Source: Ailurus styani
Taxonomy: Eukaryota > Chordata > Mammalia > Carnivora > Ailuridae
NCBI GenBank assembly: GCA_002007465.1
Contig: LNAC01000768.1
Coordinates: forward strand, 1,053,983 to 1,117,982
Direction of reading: 5' to 3'
Length of the DNA stretch: 64,000 nt
Part shown: one piece after another, positions 47,006 to 60,239 of the stretch
How positions within the stretch are numbered: the stretch's first letter is position 1
How the letters are laid out: each line of letters opens with the position of its first letter
The notes under the pieces: generated by a model
Told to the model about the DNA's origin: nothing
The model's database searches: none
Seen by the model: the letters and a program-made list of their open reading frames with translations, nothing else
Made by a program: the position numbers and the translations under genes

Positions 47006-49245
47006 AAAGAAATTTATATTTGTGAGTTATGGCATGAATGGTGTTCAGGACAAAGATTATGGGCTATTTGACCTGAAGTGTATGATAGATTAAGGAAAGA
47101 AGAGAATGAAATGGTATAAAATTTCTTGAGTACCAAGCAAATGCCAAAATTCTGAGTTTTAGAAACTCACTACTTTGGGACTAACTTGAGAGATTTCACA
47201 CATTTTCTTAAGGCCTTCCAACTAATGAGAGAAGACTGAATTCAGATTCAAGTCAACTTAGTTTAAAAATTGTAGAGGGTAATGCCTGTAAAAGATGAGA
47301 AAAGGAAGAATGTAGGTAAAAGAAGGAAAGCATGAAGGAGGGAAATATAATAAAGAGAAAGAACATTCAAAGGCTGCAATAATTTTATCTACATTTAATC
47401 TCTCCTTTTAAACAATTTTACCACTCTAGATTTCTCAACTTAATCACATTACATTCTCCTCAGTGATAAATCAAATAAAAACGCCATTCATAGTGAAAAT
47501 TAAAAAGGAGACAATGTGATAAGGTGACAAAAGGAAAGGCAAATTTATTTTTAAAGGTTAATATCTCATTACAAACATAATTAAAGATACAAGTTCTTGC
47601 TTTCAGATGATAATCTGTATATTGTAGCTATATTTATTGTTAATCTACAATAGAAAGTTAGACAGCAAATAGGAGTCATAGCCATGTGGATACTTCGTTA
47701 GTAATAATGTATTATTATCTGACACACATAAACTATACCCGAGGGACTTGGTAATATAGAAATATACCAGATACAGACAGGATAGTGAACTCAAGAGTTA
47801 TTTTATTTATTTTTCCTTATTAGTATTACGCTTCCATCAATCACCATAAATGGTATTACTTTTTCCCAATTCATTAATAAATGTTGACATGATATCTGGC
47901 TAGAATAAAAAACAAGAAATATTTTGGCAACATTCTAGAGCTGGCAAAATACTGACAGATAAGTAAAAGTCAAGTTCCTAAAATTATGTTTAAATCCATC
48001 AAAATTCATTTTTCGAGTAAATATATTTAAAAAATTTCTGACCTCGATTGGCCCCTGACATTTTCTATTTGCAAAATAATAGAATGGGAAGTGAACTTAG
48101 CCAAGTCCCCTTTCCAAAGAAATCATTAACTTTAAAAAATTACTATGAATACTTTAAATGCAATTGAAAAATATATTTTATCTTCAAGTCTCTTTCTATA
48201 AACTCTGAAATTGTGAATTTAATTACTCACAAAATAATGCTTACATAATAATATTCTATAAAAGATGCACACTGTTGAGGCTATCACCTGTTCCTAATTT
48301 CAACTTGAATTGGGTACAGATTTTACAACATATTCCACTTCTCTTTGCAATTGCAAGCTTTAATGATGCTGATTTTCTTGTTTTATTTAAAGATATGCCT
48401 TTATTTCCAGTAGTATAAGACTAAAGTGAGATAATTAACTTTAATGGAACCCATTATCAGGAAACAGAAAAGTAGAATATCTAGATAAAACCTGTTGAAA
48501 GTTATATGCTCTCTTTCTAATTACAATAACAGTCAAATGCTATAGTTTTCCTAAGCTGGAAATGTGTGTGTTACATGGAGACAGAGAAAAATGAGATTTT
48601 CATACACAGTTTGAGTATATGTGAATGCACTGATTTATTAATGTAAGCAAAAACCAATGCAGTGAAAAAAATCATTCTAATCAGTCTTAACAGGGCAAAA
48701 ACTACAAAAAATATACTGAGAAACAATTTTAAACAATATGGGATACTTGTAGAGTGTTGATACTCATAGCTTTGCATGCATTTTACATGCAACAAATACA
48801 ATGATCAGTGATGTTATAAACAAAAGAGGAGGAAGACACAAACATGGATGAATCACTGGCTTCATAACAGAGAAACGAAGACAATCTGACCATATCTTCT
48901 GGTTATCTACAAGGGTCCTAAGTAGTTGATTTCAGTATTAAACAAGTATTTATTCGACATCACCATGTGCCACACAAAAAATGATCTGTGGCCAGTTGCA
49001 AGCAACCCTTGATTGTTCTACACAACTGTAGTTAACACACACATAGGTCAACATCAGCTGCAGCACATCTTTTCATCAGGTATAATGCAAAGCTTGAATT
49101 TGACTTTAGAACTCCCTATTATAACACCGCTGTTTATCTAAAGCTAATGGAGTCACCCTCTTTCTGAAGTTTCCTATGTATAACAACCATGTCTGCATTT
49201 TCCCAGTTGTTCCATCTCACTTGTAATAACAGTTTTCTCCTACAC
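47006..49245. other. Unassigned, repeat-poor sequence
   Basis: About 2.2 kb of AT-rich sequence without a recognisable repeat, gene or RNA. Confidence 0.4.
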
Positions 49246-49249
49246 TCAT

Positions 49250-49420
49250 CAGAGTCCTTTATTCAGTCATTGGATATTTAATGAATTTAGTGTTGAGTAC
49301 TGGAGACAAACAGTGATCAGAATACATGGTACTGTACTCATGAAGTTTACAATTGAGTAAGACAGACATTAATACAGTAGCCACGTATTTATTTAACTGT
49401 TTGTGCAAATGTAATGTAAA
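49250..49420. mobile_element. Possible L2/MIR-class ancient repeat
   Basis: 'TTTATTCAGTCATTGGATATTTAATGAATTTAGTGTTGAGTACTGGAGACAAACAGTG' followed by '...ACTCATGAAGTTTACAATTGAG' is the common L2/MIR-class 'attgagcacctactatgtgcc...ggagcttacagtctag' theme. Confidence 0.45.
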
Positions 49421-49686
49421 GGAGATATGTAGTATGATATGAGTGCATGGAATTAGGGAAAAGTAAACNGAGTCCTTTATTCAGTCATTGGATATTTAAT
49501 GAATTTAGTGTTGAGTACTGGAGACAAACAGTGATCAGAATACATGGTACTGTACTCATGAAGTTTACAATTGAGTAAGACAGACATTAATACAGTAGCC
49601 ACGTATTTATTTAACTGTTTGTGCAAATGTAATGTAAAGGAGATATGTAGTATGATATGAGTGCATGGAATTAGGGAAAAGTAAAC
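49252..49686. repeat. 217-bp direct duplication around a single N (assembly join)
   Basis: Bases 49252-49468 recur at 49470-49686 with no difference that I can see, separated by N 49469. Confidence 0.88.
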
Positions 49687-49750
49687 TAATTCTTTAGAGT
49701 TCACTAACGCTTTCCTGAGAGCACTAACTGACATTTTATTTAAAATGTAT

Positions 49751-50290
49751 CTGGATAAAGGTTACGGGAGGAACGTATCAGGATGAGAGACCTCCCTTAT
49801 TATCTGATGAAATAGCAAAGAACACCCTCCGAGTACAGTGGGAGGAACAGGTTAAAGGGAGGAAAACTGTGCCTGAAGAGAGGACTTAGAATAGATTATG
49901 GTAAATTGGAATAGCCCACAATTCTGATTAATTCATTTATTCACTTATTCTAAAAAAAAAACTTTTGTAAGCTCCACAATGGTATAGGGCATATCTATTT
50001 TGTTTACTAGTTAANCTGGATAAAGGTTACGGGAGGAACATATCAGGATGAGAGACCTCCCTTATTATCTGATGAAATAGCAAAGAACACCCTCCCAGTA
50101 CAGTGGAAGGAACAGGTTAAAGGGAGGAAAACTGTGACTTAGAATAGATTATTAGAGAGGACTTAGAATAGATTATGGTAAATTGGAATAGCCCACAATT
50201 CTGATTCATTCATTTATTCACTTATTCTAAAAAAAAACTTTTGTAAGCTCCACAATGGTATAGGGCATATCTATTTTGTTTACTAGTTAA
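49751..50290. repeat. 264/275-bp direct duplication around a single N (assembly join)
   Basis: Bases 49751-50014 recur at 50016-50290, separated by N 50015. The copies differ by several SNPs (AACGTATC/AACATATC, CTCCGAG/CTCCCAG) and by an indel near 50138-50160, where ACTTAGAATAGATTAT is duplicated in the right copy. These fit allelic variants. Confidence 0.88.
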
Positions 50291-51398
50291 GGATGACCAT
50301 TTGTAAGGGGAAAGAAGAAATCAAGAAAGAGGAGTAAAAAGTGTAAGAACATTGAGCAAACTCTTGTGGTACAGGTCACAGTGAGGACACCAAATTCAAT
50401 GGAGACAGTAAGTTCAGTTCTAATCTAACTCTGGGCAAAAAAATGTTCCCAAATGCTCTGTGAGTGTTGCTATCAGCCAAGACACTTCCTGAAAATCAAA
50501 TAAAATGTTTCTTGCTGATGTTGCATCTATAGCCAGTTCCATGCTGTTCTGGAATTTTTTCCCTCACTTTATGGATATAATTATATGAATTAAATGATTA
50601 TAAACCCATATATAATAATCGCATGTGTGAATTTTTGTATATATGTCAAAAGTTTGAAGATATTTTCACTCACAACTTTTAAGAAGACTTGAAAAATTGA
50701 AATGTCTAGAAGGTAGGTTGGGAGAAGCATGGGTATTAGGTAGTTGAGTATATAAAATTCCAAATTAAAAACAGGCATTCAGTGTGTGTAACTGTAATTT
50801 TACAACAAAAGAGGCATAACTGTCCCTTATTCCACTTAATAATTTAAAATAATTGGCCTATATAGAACGGCAGGTTAAAGGCTTTCTGTCAGTGTGCCTC
50901 GTGGCTCATTTCAAACACAAGAACAGAATTAATATAAAGAAGTATAAAATGAAATTTAATATCTATAGTTTTTTTGTAAATTCCTTTTTAAAAAGTTGCA
51001 ATTCATGATTTAGCCTGTAGAAATTTTTCTATAGTATCATAGGTATTAGTTTTCTTTCAATTCTCTTTATTCCAGAGAAGATATTTTACCTAGGCATATA
51101 AAGTACTATTTAAATTCTTCTCCAAAAATATGATTCAACTGTAAATGTATCATCTCTTTTAATATTATATACAGTATGTTGTATATTCTGTAATAAAAAT
51201 AATCAAATTTCATGTACTGGCTCAATAAACTTCATGTTTCCCTGGGGTTTAATGCATTTACTTTGTATAAATATAAAGCATATTAATATTTTTAGTGGTT
51301 AATATAGCTTTTAAAGAAACTAGTTCATTTTCAATGCTTTTAAACCACCAAAATTAAGCTATATGGGAATTTCATCTCTATTAATCACATTGTAGGAG
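50291..51398. other. Unassigned sequence
   Basis: AT-rich. No recognisable gene or repeat. Confidence 0.4.
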
Positions 51399-51769
51399 TG
51401 TATTAGTCAGCTTGGGGTACCATAAAAAAATTCCATAGACTGGCAGCTTAAAAACAGAAATTTATTTTCTCACAGTTCTAGAGGCAAGGAAGTCTGATAC
51501 CAGGGTGCCAGAATGGTCGTGTTCTGTTGAAAACTCTCCCTGGTTTTCAGACCATGCCTTCTTACTTTATCCTCAGATAGAAGAGAAAGAGGGCAATCTG
51601 GTATCTCTTCCTCTTCTAATAAGTGTGCTAATTCATCATGAGGGCTCCACCCACATGACCTCATCTGAACCTGATCATCTCCTAAAGGCCCCACCTCCAA
51701 ATACCATCACATTGAAGGTTAGAGCTTCAATATATATAATTTGAGGGGAAGACAATTCAGTCCATAACA
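51399..51769 (-). mobile_element. MLT1-type (ERVL-MaLR) solo LTR
   Basis: The 371-bp element runs from TGTATTAGTCAGCTTGGGG to CAGTCCATAACA. Read on the minus strand it has the LTR order: 'GACTGAATTG' head, 'GGAGGTGGGGCCTTTAGGAG', 'GATGAGGTCATGTGGGTGG', then 'CTGTGAGAAAATAAATTTCTG' (AATAAA signal) near the end. It has TG...CA ends. No matching 5-bp TSD and no internal ERV sequence are visible, so it is an old solo LTR. Confidence 0.75.
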
Positions 51770-53825
51770 TTAAGTTTTATATTCAGAACTCCCAAATCTG
51801 GGACAAGAATGACATATATATGTAATAACCAATGGATTAAAAATTTTCCTTCCAATGCCTATCATTTCATCCATTAGCACCTACACAAAGAAAGAAGAAA
51901 AAAAGAGTTGCTTATATGAAAATATATAGAAATTCCAAATAAATTTTAATCATTGTAATGTCTACATTTGCATACCATTTTATAAATGTCAAAGTGCTTT
52001 GTAAGATATTGTCTTCTTACATAACTAAAGTAATACACTTGCTTTAGACCTTTTCATTTTTTCCCTTTTAATATTCACACTTAAAAAGTCTGTTTCTTAG
52101 GATTATAATGTTGTTTGTGGTTACTTAAAATCCAAAGAAATAAATAGACAGGTCCCCTGCTATGAATCTTTGCTCTTTCAAAGCTGACATGAATATAACC
52201 TGTCACATTAAAGGACATTTTGAGTTGATATGAAAACAGCCAAGCAATCCTCTTACTAAAGATCTCCCACACATAATCCTCTCTCATGTGCAGATGACAA
52301 ACTGACCTAAAGTTCCAGTTTTGAGCAGAGGCCTGCTCTTTATGACATATAGGCAAAAATAATAATTTTTACCTAAAAGTTCACTCTTTACACAAAGAAT
52401 TAGTCTTTGATGGATATTTTATTTGATATATTTCTGTGGAAGATTAATGAAAGAGTACATGACTGCTTCTATCTTTTTATATCTGAATAATTTAATATTT
52501 ATACAGAGTGAAAATTGACAAATGCAAATAATCAGCCCTAAACATTATTGTATTTTAGTGAAAAGTAGAATGTGTGAATTTTCTTCAGCTGCTCTTCACA
52601 GTTTCTATAAGCACATCCTTATCAACGAATATTTTGTTAGTATAATTTTTTTTACATCAGTGAATCTCATACCACAATGATTCGAAGTTGCTGTATGATT
52701 TGAAACTTTAATGATACCTCTGAAAAGAAAGGTCATTTTGGATACTTTTTACCACATTGTGATTCCAGGGGAACTAGGAAATAACGCAATCCAATTAAAG
52801 AAATAAAATGATTGGAGCATATATTTAAAAGGCTCTTGTGTGGAAGTATTAATGTAAAGAGAAGAATTAGCATATTTCTTCCATTTATTTCCTAAGAAGG
52901 ATTAGAGACATAAAGTAGCTGGCTCATTTGAAAGTCATTCAGATTCTTAGAAAATGCATGAATCACACAATTTAATTTACAAAGGCTGAAATGCTGTCAT
53001 TCTTTTACTTTATAGTGGATAATCCTATTTCTAGATACATAAAACTGCTTAGAGTACATTTTGATTTAATAGTTGAGGAGTAAAAAATTTAGTGACATCA
53101 GTTTACTAATTTATTTTTCTAATTAAATTGTCTTTAGTCTTTATTGTTTTTAGAAGATCATTACGTTAATAAACGGGCATAAATGGGAGATAATCATTAT
53201 TATGTTAATTCCAAAGATGAATGAAATCATGTGTCAAAAGCAACAGATTTACACTTCTTGCACACCCAACACATTAATAAAAAAAATTTAAAAATTATCA
53301 AAGTGGTCCTTTGCTTTCAGAAGACACGATTAAAAGTTAGAGATTACTTGATTATACTTCATATGGTTAGAAAATTAAGAGTCAAACAGTGAGTTTCCTG
53401 AATAAAATAATTATGCTGTTGACCAAGTGACTTGCGTTGTCTTATTTCCCTACTCAGTGCACTAGACACTCTGTTTCGCCTGCCCCGTTCTTCAAGTACG
53501 CTCATTATTCCTATGAATAGGAAGTCCCTTCCAGATGTTGAAAGTCACATAGGAAAGTATATTTATTAAAGAAAGTAGTCAAGGCTATGGAATCTTCTTG
53601 GCAATCACTGATCTGAAATATCCAGTGTGTGACAAAGGTTTGGATTGAAATTCTAGGAGCCAAGGAATTGCCAAACCTAATGTGAATGTTCCTACTTGGT
53701 TTTCAACTTATATTTAAAAGATGTGAAATTATTTTACATAGAAACAAGTAGGATGGTGTTAAGATAACTGCAAAAGGAATCAGAATAGAATGTGTCAGAT
53801 TCTGACTCTCAGAATTCTGAGTCTG
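51770..53825. other. Unassigned, repeat-poor AT-rich sequence
   Basis: About 2 kb without a recognisable repeat apart from a possible MIR scrap near 51965-52025. TAAT-rich stretches lie at 53000-53220. No exon recognised. Confidence 0.4.
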
Positions 53826-53829
53826 AGGG

Positions 53830-53985
53830 ATGTGCCGGTCTTGCGACCCTGACCGATGACTGTCTTGCCTCTCAAACTGTTTCCTGGTCTGTTACATGGG
53901 GAAGAAATCGCCTACCTCATTAGATCGCTATGAGGATCAAATGGGAGAAGCTGTGCTTGCTTATTCTGTGCCATCTAAAAACACA
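53830..53985 (+). mobile_element. MIR SINE, plus strand
   Basis: 'TGCCTCTCAAACTGTTTCCTGGTCTGTTACATGGGGAAGAAATCGCCTACCTCATTAGATCGCTATGAGGATCAAATG' follows the MIR 3' half. Confidence 0.7.
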
Positions 53986-54483
53986 GATGTGTAATGAGAA
54001 GATGTAAGTCTTATATACTGTAAATTTCACTACTGTGAGATAATAAATTTATGATGATACATACATCATTTCTTAGATTTTAAGGGCCAAGAAATGTCTT
54101 AGATGTGAAGTTACTATATCTAGTTATTTTGTTAAATGTTTCTCTGACATAAATAACCCCTAATTAATTTCTACTATAGAATTGTGGCACAGATGATTTT
54201 TTGTGCAATAAATTGTCAATCTTGAGTTGCTTTTCAGAAGTATATGTAGCTATAATTGAAAATGTACAAAGATTTTTGTTTTTATAGGGCTTATTGGCCT
54301 AAATGCATCAACATCAAATGACACTAGCATGAATATAAGCCAGGCAAAATGTATGAGTAGAGCAGGAATGAAGACATGTAATAGTGGGTTTTGCAAAACA
54401 GTCATGAGACACCCTTCATTCACATTGTATCTTTGCTGTCCCTGATCACATCATCACCTATACCATGAAGCTCATAATGAAGA

Positions 54484-54503
54484 ACACACACACACACACA
54501 CAC
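54484..54503 (+). repeat. Short (AC)n tract
   Basis: AC units over 20 bp. Confidence 0.85.
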
Positions 54504-54614
54504 CCCAGGAAAAAGCAAAAGGGAAAAAACAAAAATCACTGTACTTGAAAACTGACTATTCTCATGTGTGAAACACTTAAAATATTAATATTCTGAATAC
54601 CAAATTTTAAGATA

Positions 54615-54755
54615 ACATCCCTCCACTATGTACCGGAGACCAAGCAAGGTTTTTGCATGCATTATATCATTTAATTTTCACATATGCAGGAACTGAGACT
54701 TTAGACACGCTGAGAAACTTTAGACAAAACTAGAAGAGGCAAAGCAATGTTCTTC
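54615..54755 (-). mobile_element. MIR SINE, minus strand
   Basis: 'TACCGGAGACCAAGCAAGGTTTTTGCATGCATTATATCATTTAATTTTCACA' followed by 'GAACTGAGACTTTAGACACG' is the reverse MIR order. Confidence 0.65.
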
Positions 54756-56330
54756 CATAAATGCCTACCAAAAAGCAAGAGCCTTCCATCACTGGGGTGT
54801 ACAGATTTCAATTAGCCAGCACTCTGTCTTGTTTTCAGCTGTCAGTGGTCACAAAAACCGCATCTCAGTCATTATTGCACAAAACTAATACAATATCATA
54901 GAAAGGATTCATGTGTCTATTGAACTTTAGAGCTTACATCTTCAAACATGGTAATAACTGTCAAGTATTCCATTATTATTCCCTTTAGTAACTGGAAAGC
55001 TTTAAAATAAACCAGTTTGGAAGTGTCTATGTGGTTTAAAAAATGGAAAAGAAAATCAGACAGAAAAACATATTATTTGAACATTGCCAAATTCTCCAGG
55101 TCTACATTTTCAAATAGATGGAATATAAGAAATGCTACTTACTTTATCTTCTATAGAATGACCATCTTTTGTGAGATCATTTAACTAACGTCTGATTTTA
55201 TAGTATAAAAATGGTGGGATTAAAAGTGAATACTTTAAAATATAGAAATGTATCAAATTAACATATTTTATACTTTATATGATGTTATATGTCAAATATA
55301 TTTCAATAAAAATCTTTTTTAAAAAGGTAATAATAAAAAGTAAAAATCAATTCTTAATCCCTTTGCCTCTCTTCTCAATTAAGCACTGGTTTACAAATGA
55401 GTTTTCTCCACAAACTATTAAAGTTTTACAGGAAATCATATGTTTCAACCCTCAATCTCATGAGGGCTAGACAGAGTTTATATTAAGCTCTGGAAATCTA
55501 AAATACCATGACATTGTTTGGAAGTTTAAGGAAAAAAATAATAACACAGAAATTCCAGATTTCCCAGAAATAAAAGGGAAGGGGAGATAAAGATTGTCAT
55601 GGCCCAGTTCAGGTCCCAGGAAAGTGACAGGTCACAAAACTCAGAATAAAGTAGGAAGGGTGCCTGGCAGCTTAATTTTCTGTCACTGGTATCTCATCCA
55701 TGAAAGAGAAAAAGTACTTCAGGCTTCCTTCTAAGGGGAGAACGGCATGACAGAGAAGAAAACAAAGTATCTGTTGCTTTCTGGGTTTATATCTCCAACA
55801 GTTTATACCTATTAGGGAGATTATACTGCTTATATTTGAAGAAAAAAAAACACTGGGACAGAGAAATTGTCTTTGAGAAAAAATCATGACAAATAGAAAG
55901 AAAAGCGATAAAAAGAGAATTAGATGGGATCTGTAGAGCATTGCCTCATGCTTCCCTGGTTGGATGCCTGGGGACGCATTAGAGATACGGAGTCTGAGAA
56001 CAAAGGAGTCTCCACTCTACTTGCTGGGTTAGAGACCCAGCGAGACAATAATAGTGCAGAAGAAGGAATGGTTGAGTGAAAGCTTGCACGTGCAGTAGGG
56101 GGTCATTGACAGCTTACATATGTCAATGAATACCTAAGGGGAACAGATCTTCCTCTACTCCAACACACGCATCACCTCGGATCTACATGTGCTCCTAGGA
56201 TTTAGTTTCAATTCCAGGGAAAGGAGGTAATACAGCACAAAAATGACCAAGATGATATTTTTCTTTCTTGGTGGAATAGAAATTCAAAACATAAATTGAG
56301 TTTGGCTCTAATTATAATTGTGTTTGTAAT
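54756..56330. other. Unassigned sequence, locally GC-richer
   Basis: Mostly AT-rich. The part 55600-56230 is less AT-rich than its surroundings. A minus-strand frame at 55672-55941 is hydrophobic but has no family match, so no gene is called. Confidence 0.35.
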
Positions 56331-56334
56331 GCCT

Positions 56335-56460
56335 CTCCCTCCTTCCCTCTATGATAAACTCTGAACCTCTTGAAAGCAAGCTGCATCTTAATCATTTTAT
56401 GTTCCATTGTGTGAATTCATCAATAAATGGTTGACAAATAAAAAAATAGTGAATGAATAC
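56335..56460 (+). mobile_element. L2 3' end fragment
   Basis: 'CTGAACCTCTTGAAAGCAAGCTGCATCTTAATC' and 'CATCAATAAATGGTTGACAAATAAA' match the L2 3' end theme. Confidence 0.55.
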
Positions 56461-58230
56461 AGATTATACGTTAGGAGGTAGAAATATTATCTAAACCTTA
56501 AACGCTAACGTTAGAACACAGATTTGTGTTACATGGTGCTTGATGGACTATATTATCTGGAAATATCTTAACAGGTTTTACTTGTCATTTACCTCCCTTC
56601 TATGAGTCATTCTAGGAAAGCTATTTTTTTGAACACACAGTCACAGTTTCATCACTTGGTTTCCAATAGTGCAATGAAAGAAGGTACTGGGTGTATCCTA
56701 AGTCTCCTTCCTGACAATGCTTTAGAGGAACTGCTGATAAGACTTAGAAAAGACTAAAAATATTTGCATGGGTAAAGGAGACTGAAAAAAATGTATAAAA
56801 ATATATCTATTATAAATTAAATATAATTTTAGAATTATGGCTTCACTATTAGGCATTGATAAAAAGAGTATTTTAATTTTTTATAATTTAACCATGAGTC
56901 TCTATAAAACCTCAAAGAGAACAAAAGTTTTAGTAATATTTGATGGCTCCTAAAATTCAGAGGGTAATTATTAAAACATGTTTTAAACTTAAAATAGCTA
57001 TTGGACTTCATATTTTAAGCAGTGTTATAAATTATAATCTTATATGATTTCTTTCTTTTTTTTTTTTTGCTCTAAACTAAATTATCATCCTGTGAGTGAT
57101 GGAGGCCTTGACCAGAACAATCTCAAACAGCCTTAGATTGTTTTATAAGATATCCAATTCCCAGTGGCTCACAGTAGCTTCAGTACTACAGTGTAGAGAG
57201 CTGTTATCCCTGGAAGAAGTAGGGCTGTGCTGTAACCCTCTGGGACACTTTATTTGAACTTGTTCTCTTGTCAGAAGTATTTGACTTTTTTTCTCTTTAA
57301 CAGTCTTCATATGTCTAAGAAAAATTGACCTAATTAAAGCAAAAAGAATATAAGCAATAGCAGCTCTATTTTGCTGCTCCCACCTTTTTCTTAAGGAATA
57401 ACTGTTCTTATTCTATTGTCCTACTTGACCACACTTAATTATGTTAACAATTGTTACTTATAAAAATTTAAAGGGAGTTTATAACAATTAAAAGGTCTTT
57501 AAAATTTTTCTTCTGGAATTATTTAACTTAGGAAAAGGTAAACTGGTACCATATGCAAGATGAGTAAATTAAGTTAAATAAATTTTCTTTAAAACCATGA
57601 TTTACAACACAAGGCTCGAATTGTGATAGCCACAATGAGAGTGATGGCAAAAATCAGATTATAGGAAAAATATAGTGGATTACTACAACCGCAGTGTATT
57701 AAGTATCTGCTGCTCATTCATGATTCTGTGGAGCCCTGTGAGAGTGATGAAAGACATCACAGACGCAACCCAGAGCTTCAAACAGTTGACTTTCTGGTGA
57801 AGATGTGACTATGAAACATCAGTGAACAACAGGAGACAGAACACAATGACCACTAAATTACCTGATATAGACAATATAAATATTGACTGAGAAAATTTCA
57901 ATTAATTTGATGTAACTGTAGACAAGATGAGATCTGAGGCAAGCTTCGGATGATAGGCAGGATTACAATAGATGAATGATAAGAACATTGAAGGTGAGGA
58001 TGATAAACAATCAAAAGGGGTGGTCAGGTTAAGAACACAGCTGATTTAAGATTCAGTGACATGAGATCAGCTTAGTGCATGGGAAAGTGTAGTGAAATTA
58101 TAGAAGATTTTCAAAACCATGCAAATTAGTATTACATTAAAAGCTAATGACCAGAAAGATGGCAACTACTTCTAAGTTGTTTAATGCCAGATGGTAATAA
58201 TGATAGTTTGATGAAGTTGCTAATAAGAGT
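56461..58230. other. Unassigned sequence
   Basis: About 1.8 kb without a recognisable repeat or gene. A T-run at 57055-57069 could be the tail of a minus-strand retroposon, but no source sequence or TSD is recognised. Confidence 0.35.
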
Positions 58231-58234
58231 AGAG

Positions 58235-58405
58235 AGCATTTGTACCACCTGCTGAGCACTGTCCTGTGATTTTATATATTCTTATTTAATCCCCACAACA
58301 TCTTCTAAGGTCAGCAATGTTGCCACACCAATTTTACAAATGATGAAATAGAAGTTGCTTTTGGTTATGTAGACTCTAAGAATCAGAATAGAGATTTCAT
58401 ACCAG
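58235..58405 (-). mobile_element. MIR SINE, minus strand
   Basis: 'TGAGCACTGTCCTGTGATTTTATATATTCTTATTTAATCCCCACAACATCTTCTAAGG' and 'TTTTACAAATGATGAAATAGAAG' are reverse MIR. Confidence 0.75.
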
Positions 58406-59899
58406 ATGTGTCATAGCAACCACATATAAATGGTAGCTAAAGTTCTTATTAAAAATACAGACAACCTTGGGTAGTATAGACATTTTAACAATATTTATTC
58501 ATCCAACCCATGAGTATGGCATGTCTTTCCATTTCTTTGTGTCATCGTGAATTTCTCTCATCAGTGTTTTATACTTTCCAGAGTATAGGTATTTCACCTC
58601 TTTGGATAAGTTTATTCCTAGATACTTTATTGTTTTTGGTGCAATTGCAAATGGGATTACTTTCTTAGTTTCACTTTCTGCTGCTTCATTATTAGTGTAT
58701 AGTAATGCTACAGATTTCTGTACAATTGATTTTGTATCCTGCCACTTTATTGAATTCATTTATCACTACGCAAAGCAACCTACAGATTCAAAGCAATCCC
58801 CATCAAAATACCAATAGCATTTTTCTTCACAAAACTAGAACAATCCTAAGGTTTGTATGGAACCACAAAAGACCCCAAAGAGCCAAAGCAATCTTGAAAA
58901 AGAAAAACAAAACTGGAGGTATCATGATTCCAGATTTCAAGTTATATTATAAAACAACAGTAATCAAAGCAGTATGATACTGGCATAAAAAATAGACAAA
59001 GCAATGGAATAGGACAGAAAATTCAGAAATAAACTCAACAAGTATATGGCCAATTAATATTTAACAAAGGAGGTATGAATATGCAATGGGAAAAAGACAA
59101 TCTCTTCAATCAATGGTGTTGGGAAAACTGGACAGTTACACGTAAAAGAATGAAACTGGACCACTTTCTTTTACCATTAACAAAAATAAATTCAAAATGG
59201 GTCAAAGACCTAAATGTGAGACCTGAAACCATAAAAATATTTGAGAAGAGCACAGGCAGTAGTCTCTCTGACATCAGCTATAGCAACCTCTTACTAGATA
59301 TGTCTCCTGATGCAAGGGAAACAAAAGCAAAAATAAACTATTGGGACTTCATCAAGATAAAAAGTTTCGGCGCAGTGAAGGAAACAATCAACAAAGCTAA
59401 AAGAAAACCTACTCAATGTGAGGAGATATTTGAAAATGACATATCCGATAAAGGGTCAGTATCCAAAATATATAGAGAACTGATAGAACTCAACACTCAA
59501 TACCCCAAAAACAAATAGGCCAATTTAAAAATGGGCAGAAGACATGAACAGACATTTCTCCAAAAAAGACATACAGATGGCCACACATAAAAAGATGCTA
59601 ATCATCACTCATCATCAGGGAAATGAAAATCAAAACTACCATTCATGAGATATCACCTCACACCTATTAGAATGGCTAAAGTAAAAAAACCAAGAAACAA
59701 GAAGCATTGACAAGGATGTGGAGAAATAGGGACCCTTGTGCACTGTTGGTGGGAATGCAAATTGGTGCAGCCATTATGCGAAACAGCATGGAGGTTCCTC
59801 AAAAAATTAAAAAAAAAACAAAATAAACAAACAAACAAACAAACAAACAAAACCCTGCTATATGATTCAGGAATTGCATTACTGGGTATTTACCCCCTC

Positions 59900-60125
59900 A
59901 AAATACAAAAAAACTGGGGTACCTGGCTGGCTCAGTTGTTAAATGTCTGCCTTAGGCTCAGGTCACGATTCCGGGGTCCTGGGATTGAGTCTCCTGTTGG
60001 ACTCCCTGCTCAGCAGGAAGTCTGCTTCTCCCTCTCCCACTCCCCCTGCTTGTGTTCCCTCTTTTGCTGTCTCTCTCTCTGTCAAATAAATAAATAAAAT
60101 CTTCTTTAAAAATTACAAAAAAAAA
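59900..60125 (+). mobile_element. Carnivore SINE inside the inverted LINE-1
   Basis: The body is about 59913-60110, from 'GGGGTACCTGGCTGGCTCAGT' to AAATAAATAAAATCTTC. The flanks ATACAAAAAAACT and TTACAAAAAAAAAA...ACT are consistent with a TSD in an A-rich target. It is the older, non-mustelid-specific SINE form. Confidence 0.85.
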
Positions 60126-60239
60126 AAAACTAATTCAAAGGGATGTATGCACCCCTATGTTTACTGCAGCATTATTTACAATAGCAAATGATGGAAGCAA
60201 CTCAAGTGTCCATTGATAGATGAATGGGTAAAGCACAGG

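Noticed and set aside
57050..57260. Another minus-strand processed retrocopy after the T-run at 57055
   Set aside because: No AATAAA at the right distance, no recognisable source protein and no flanking TSD were found.
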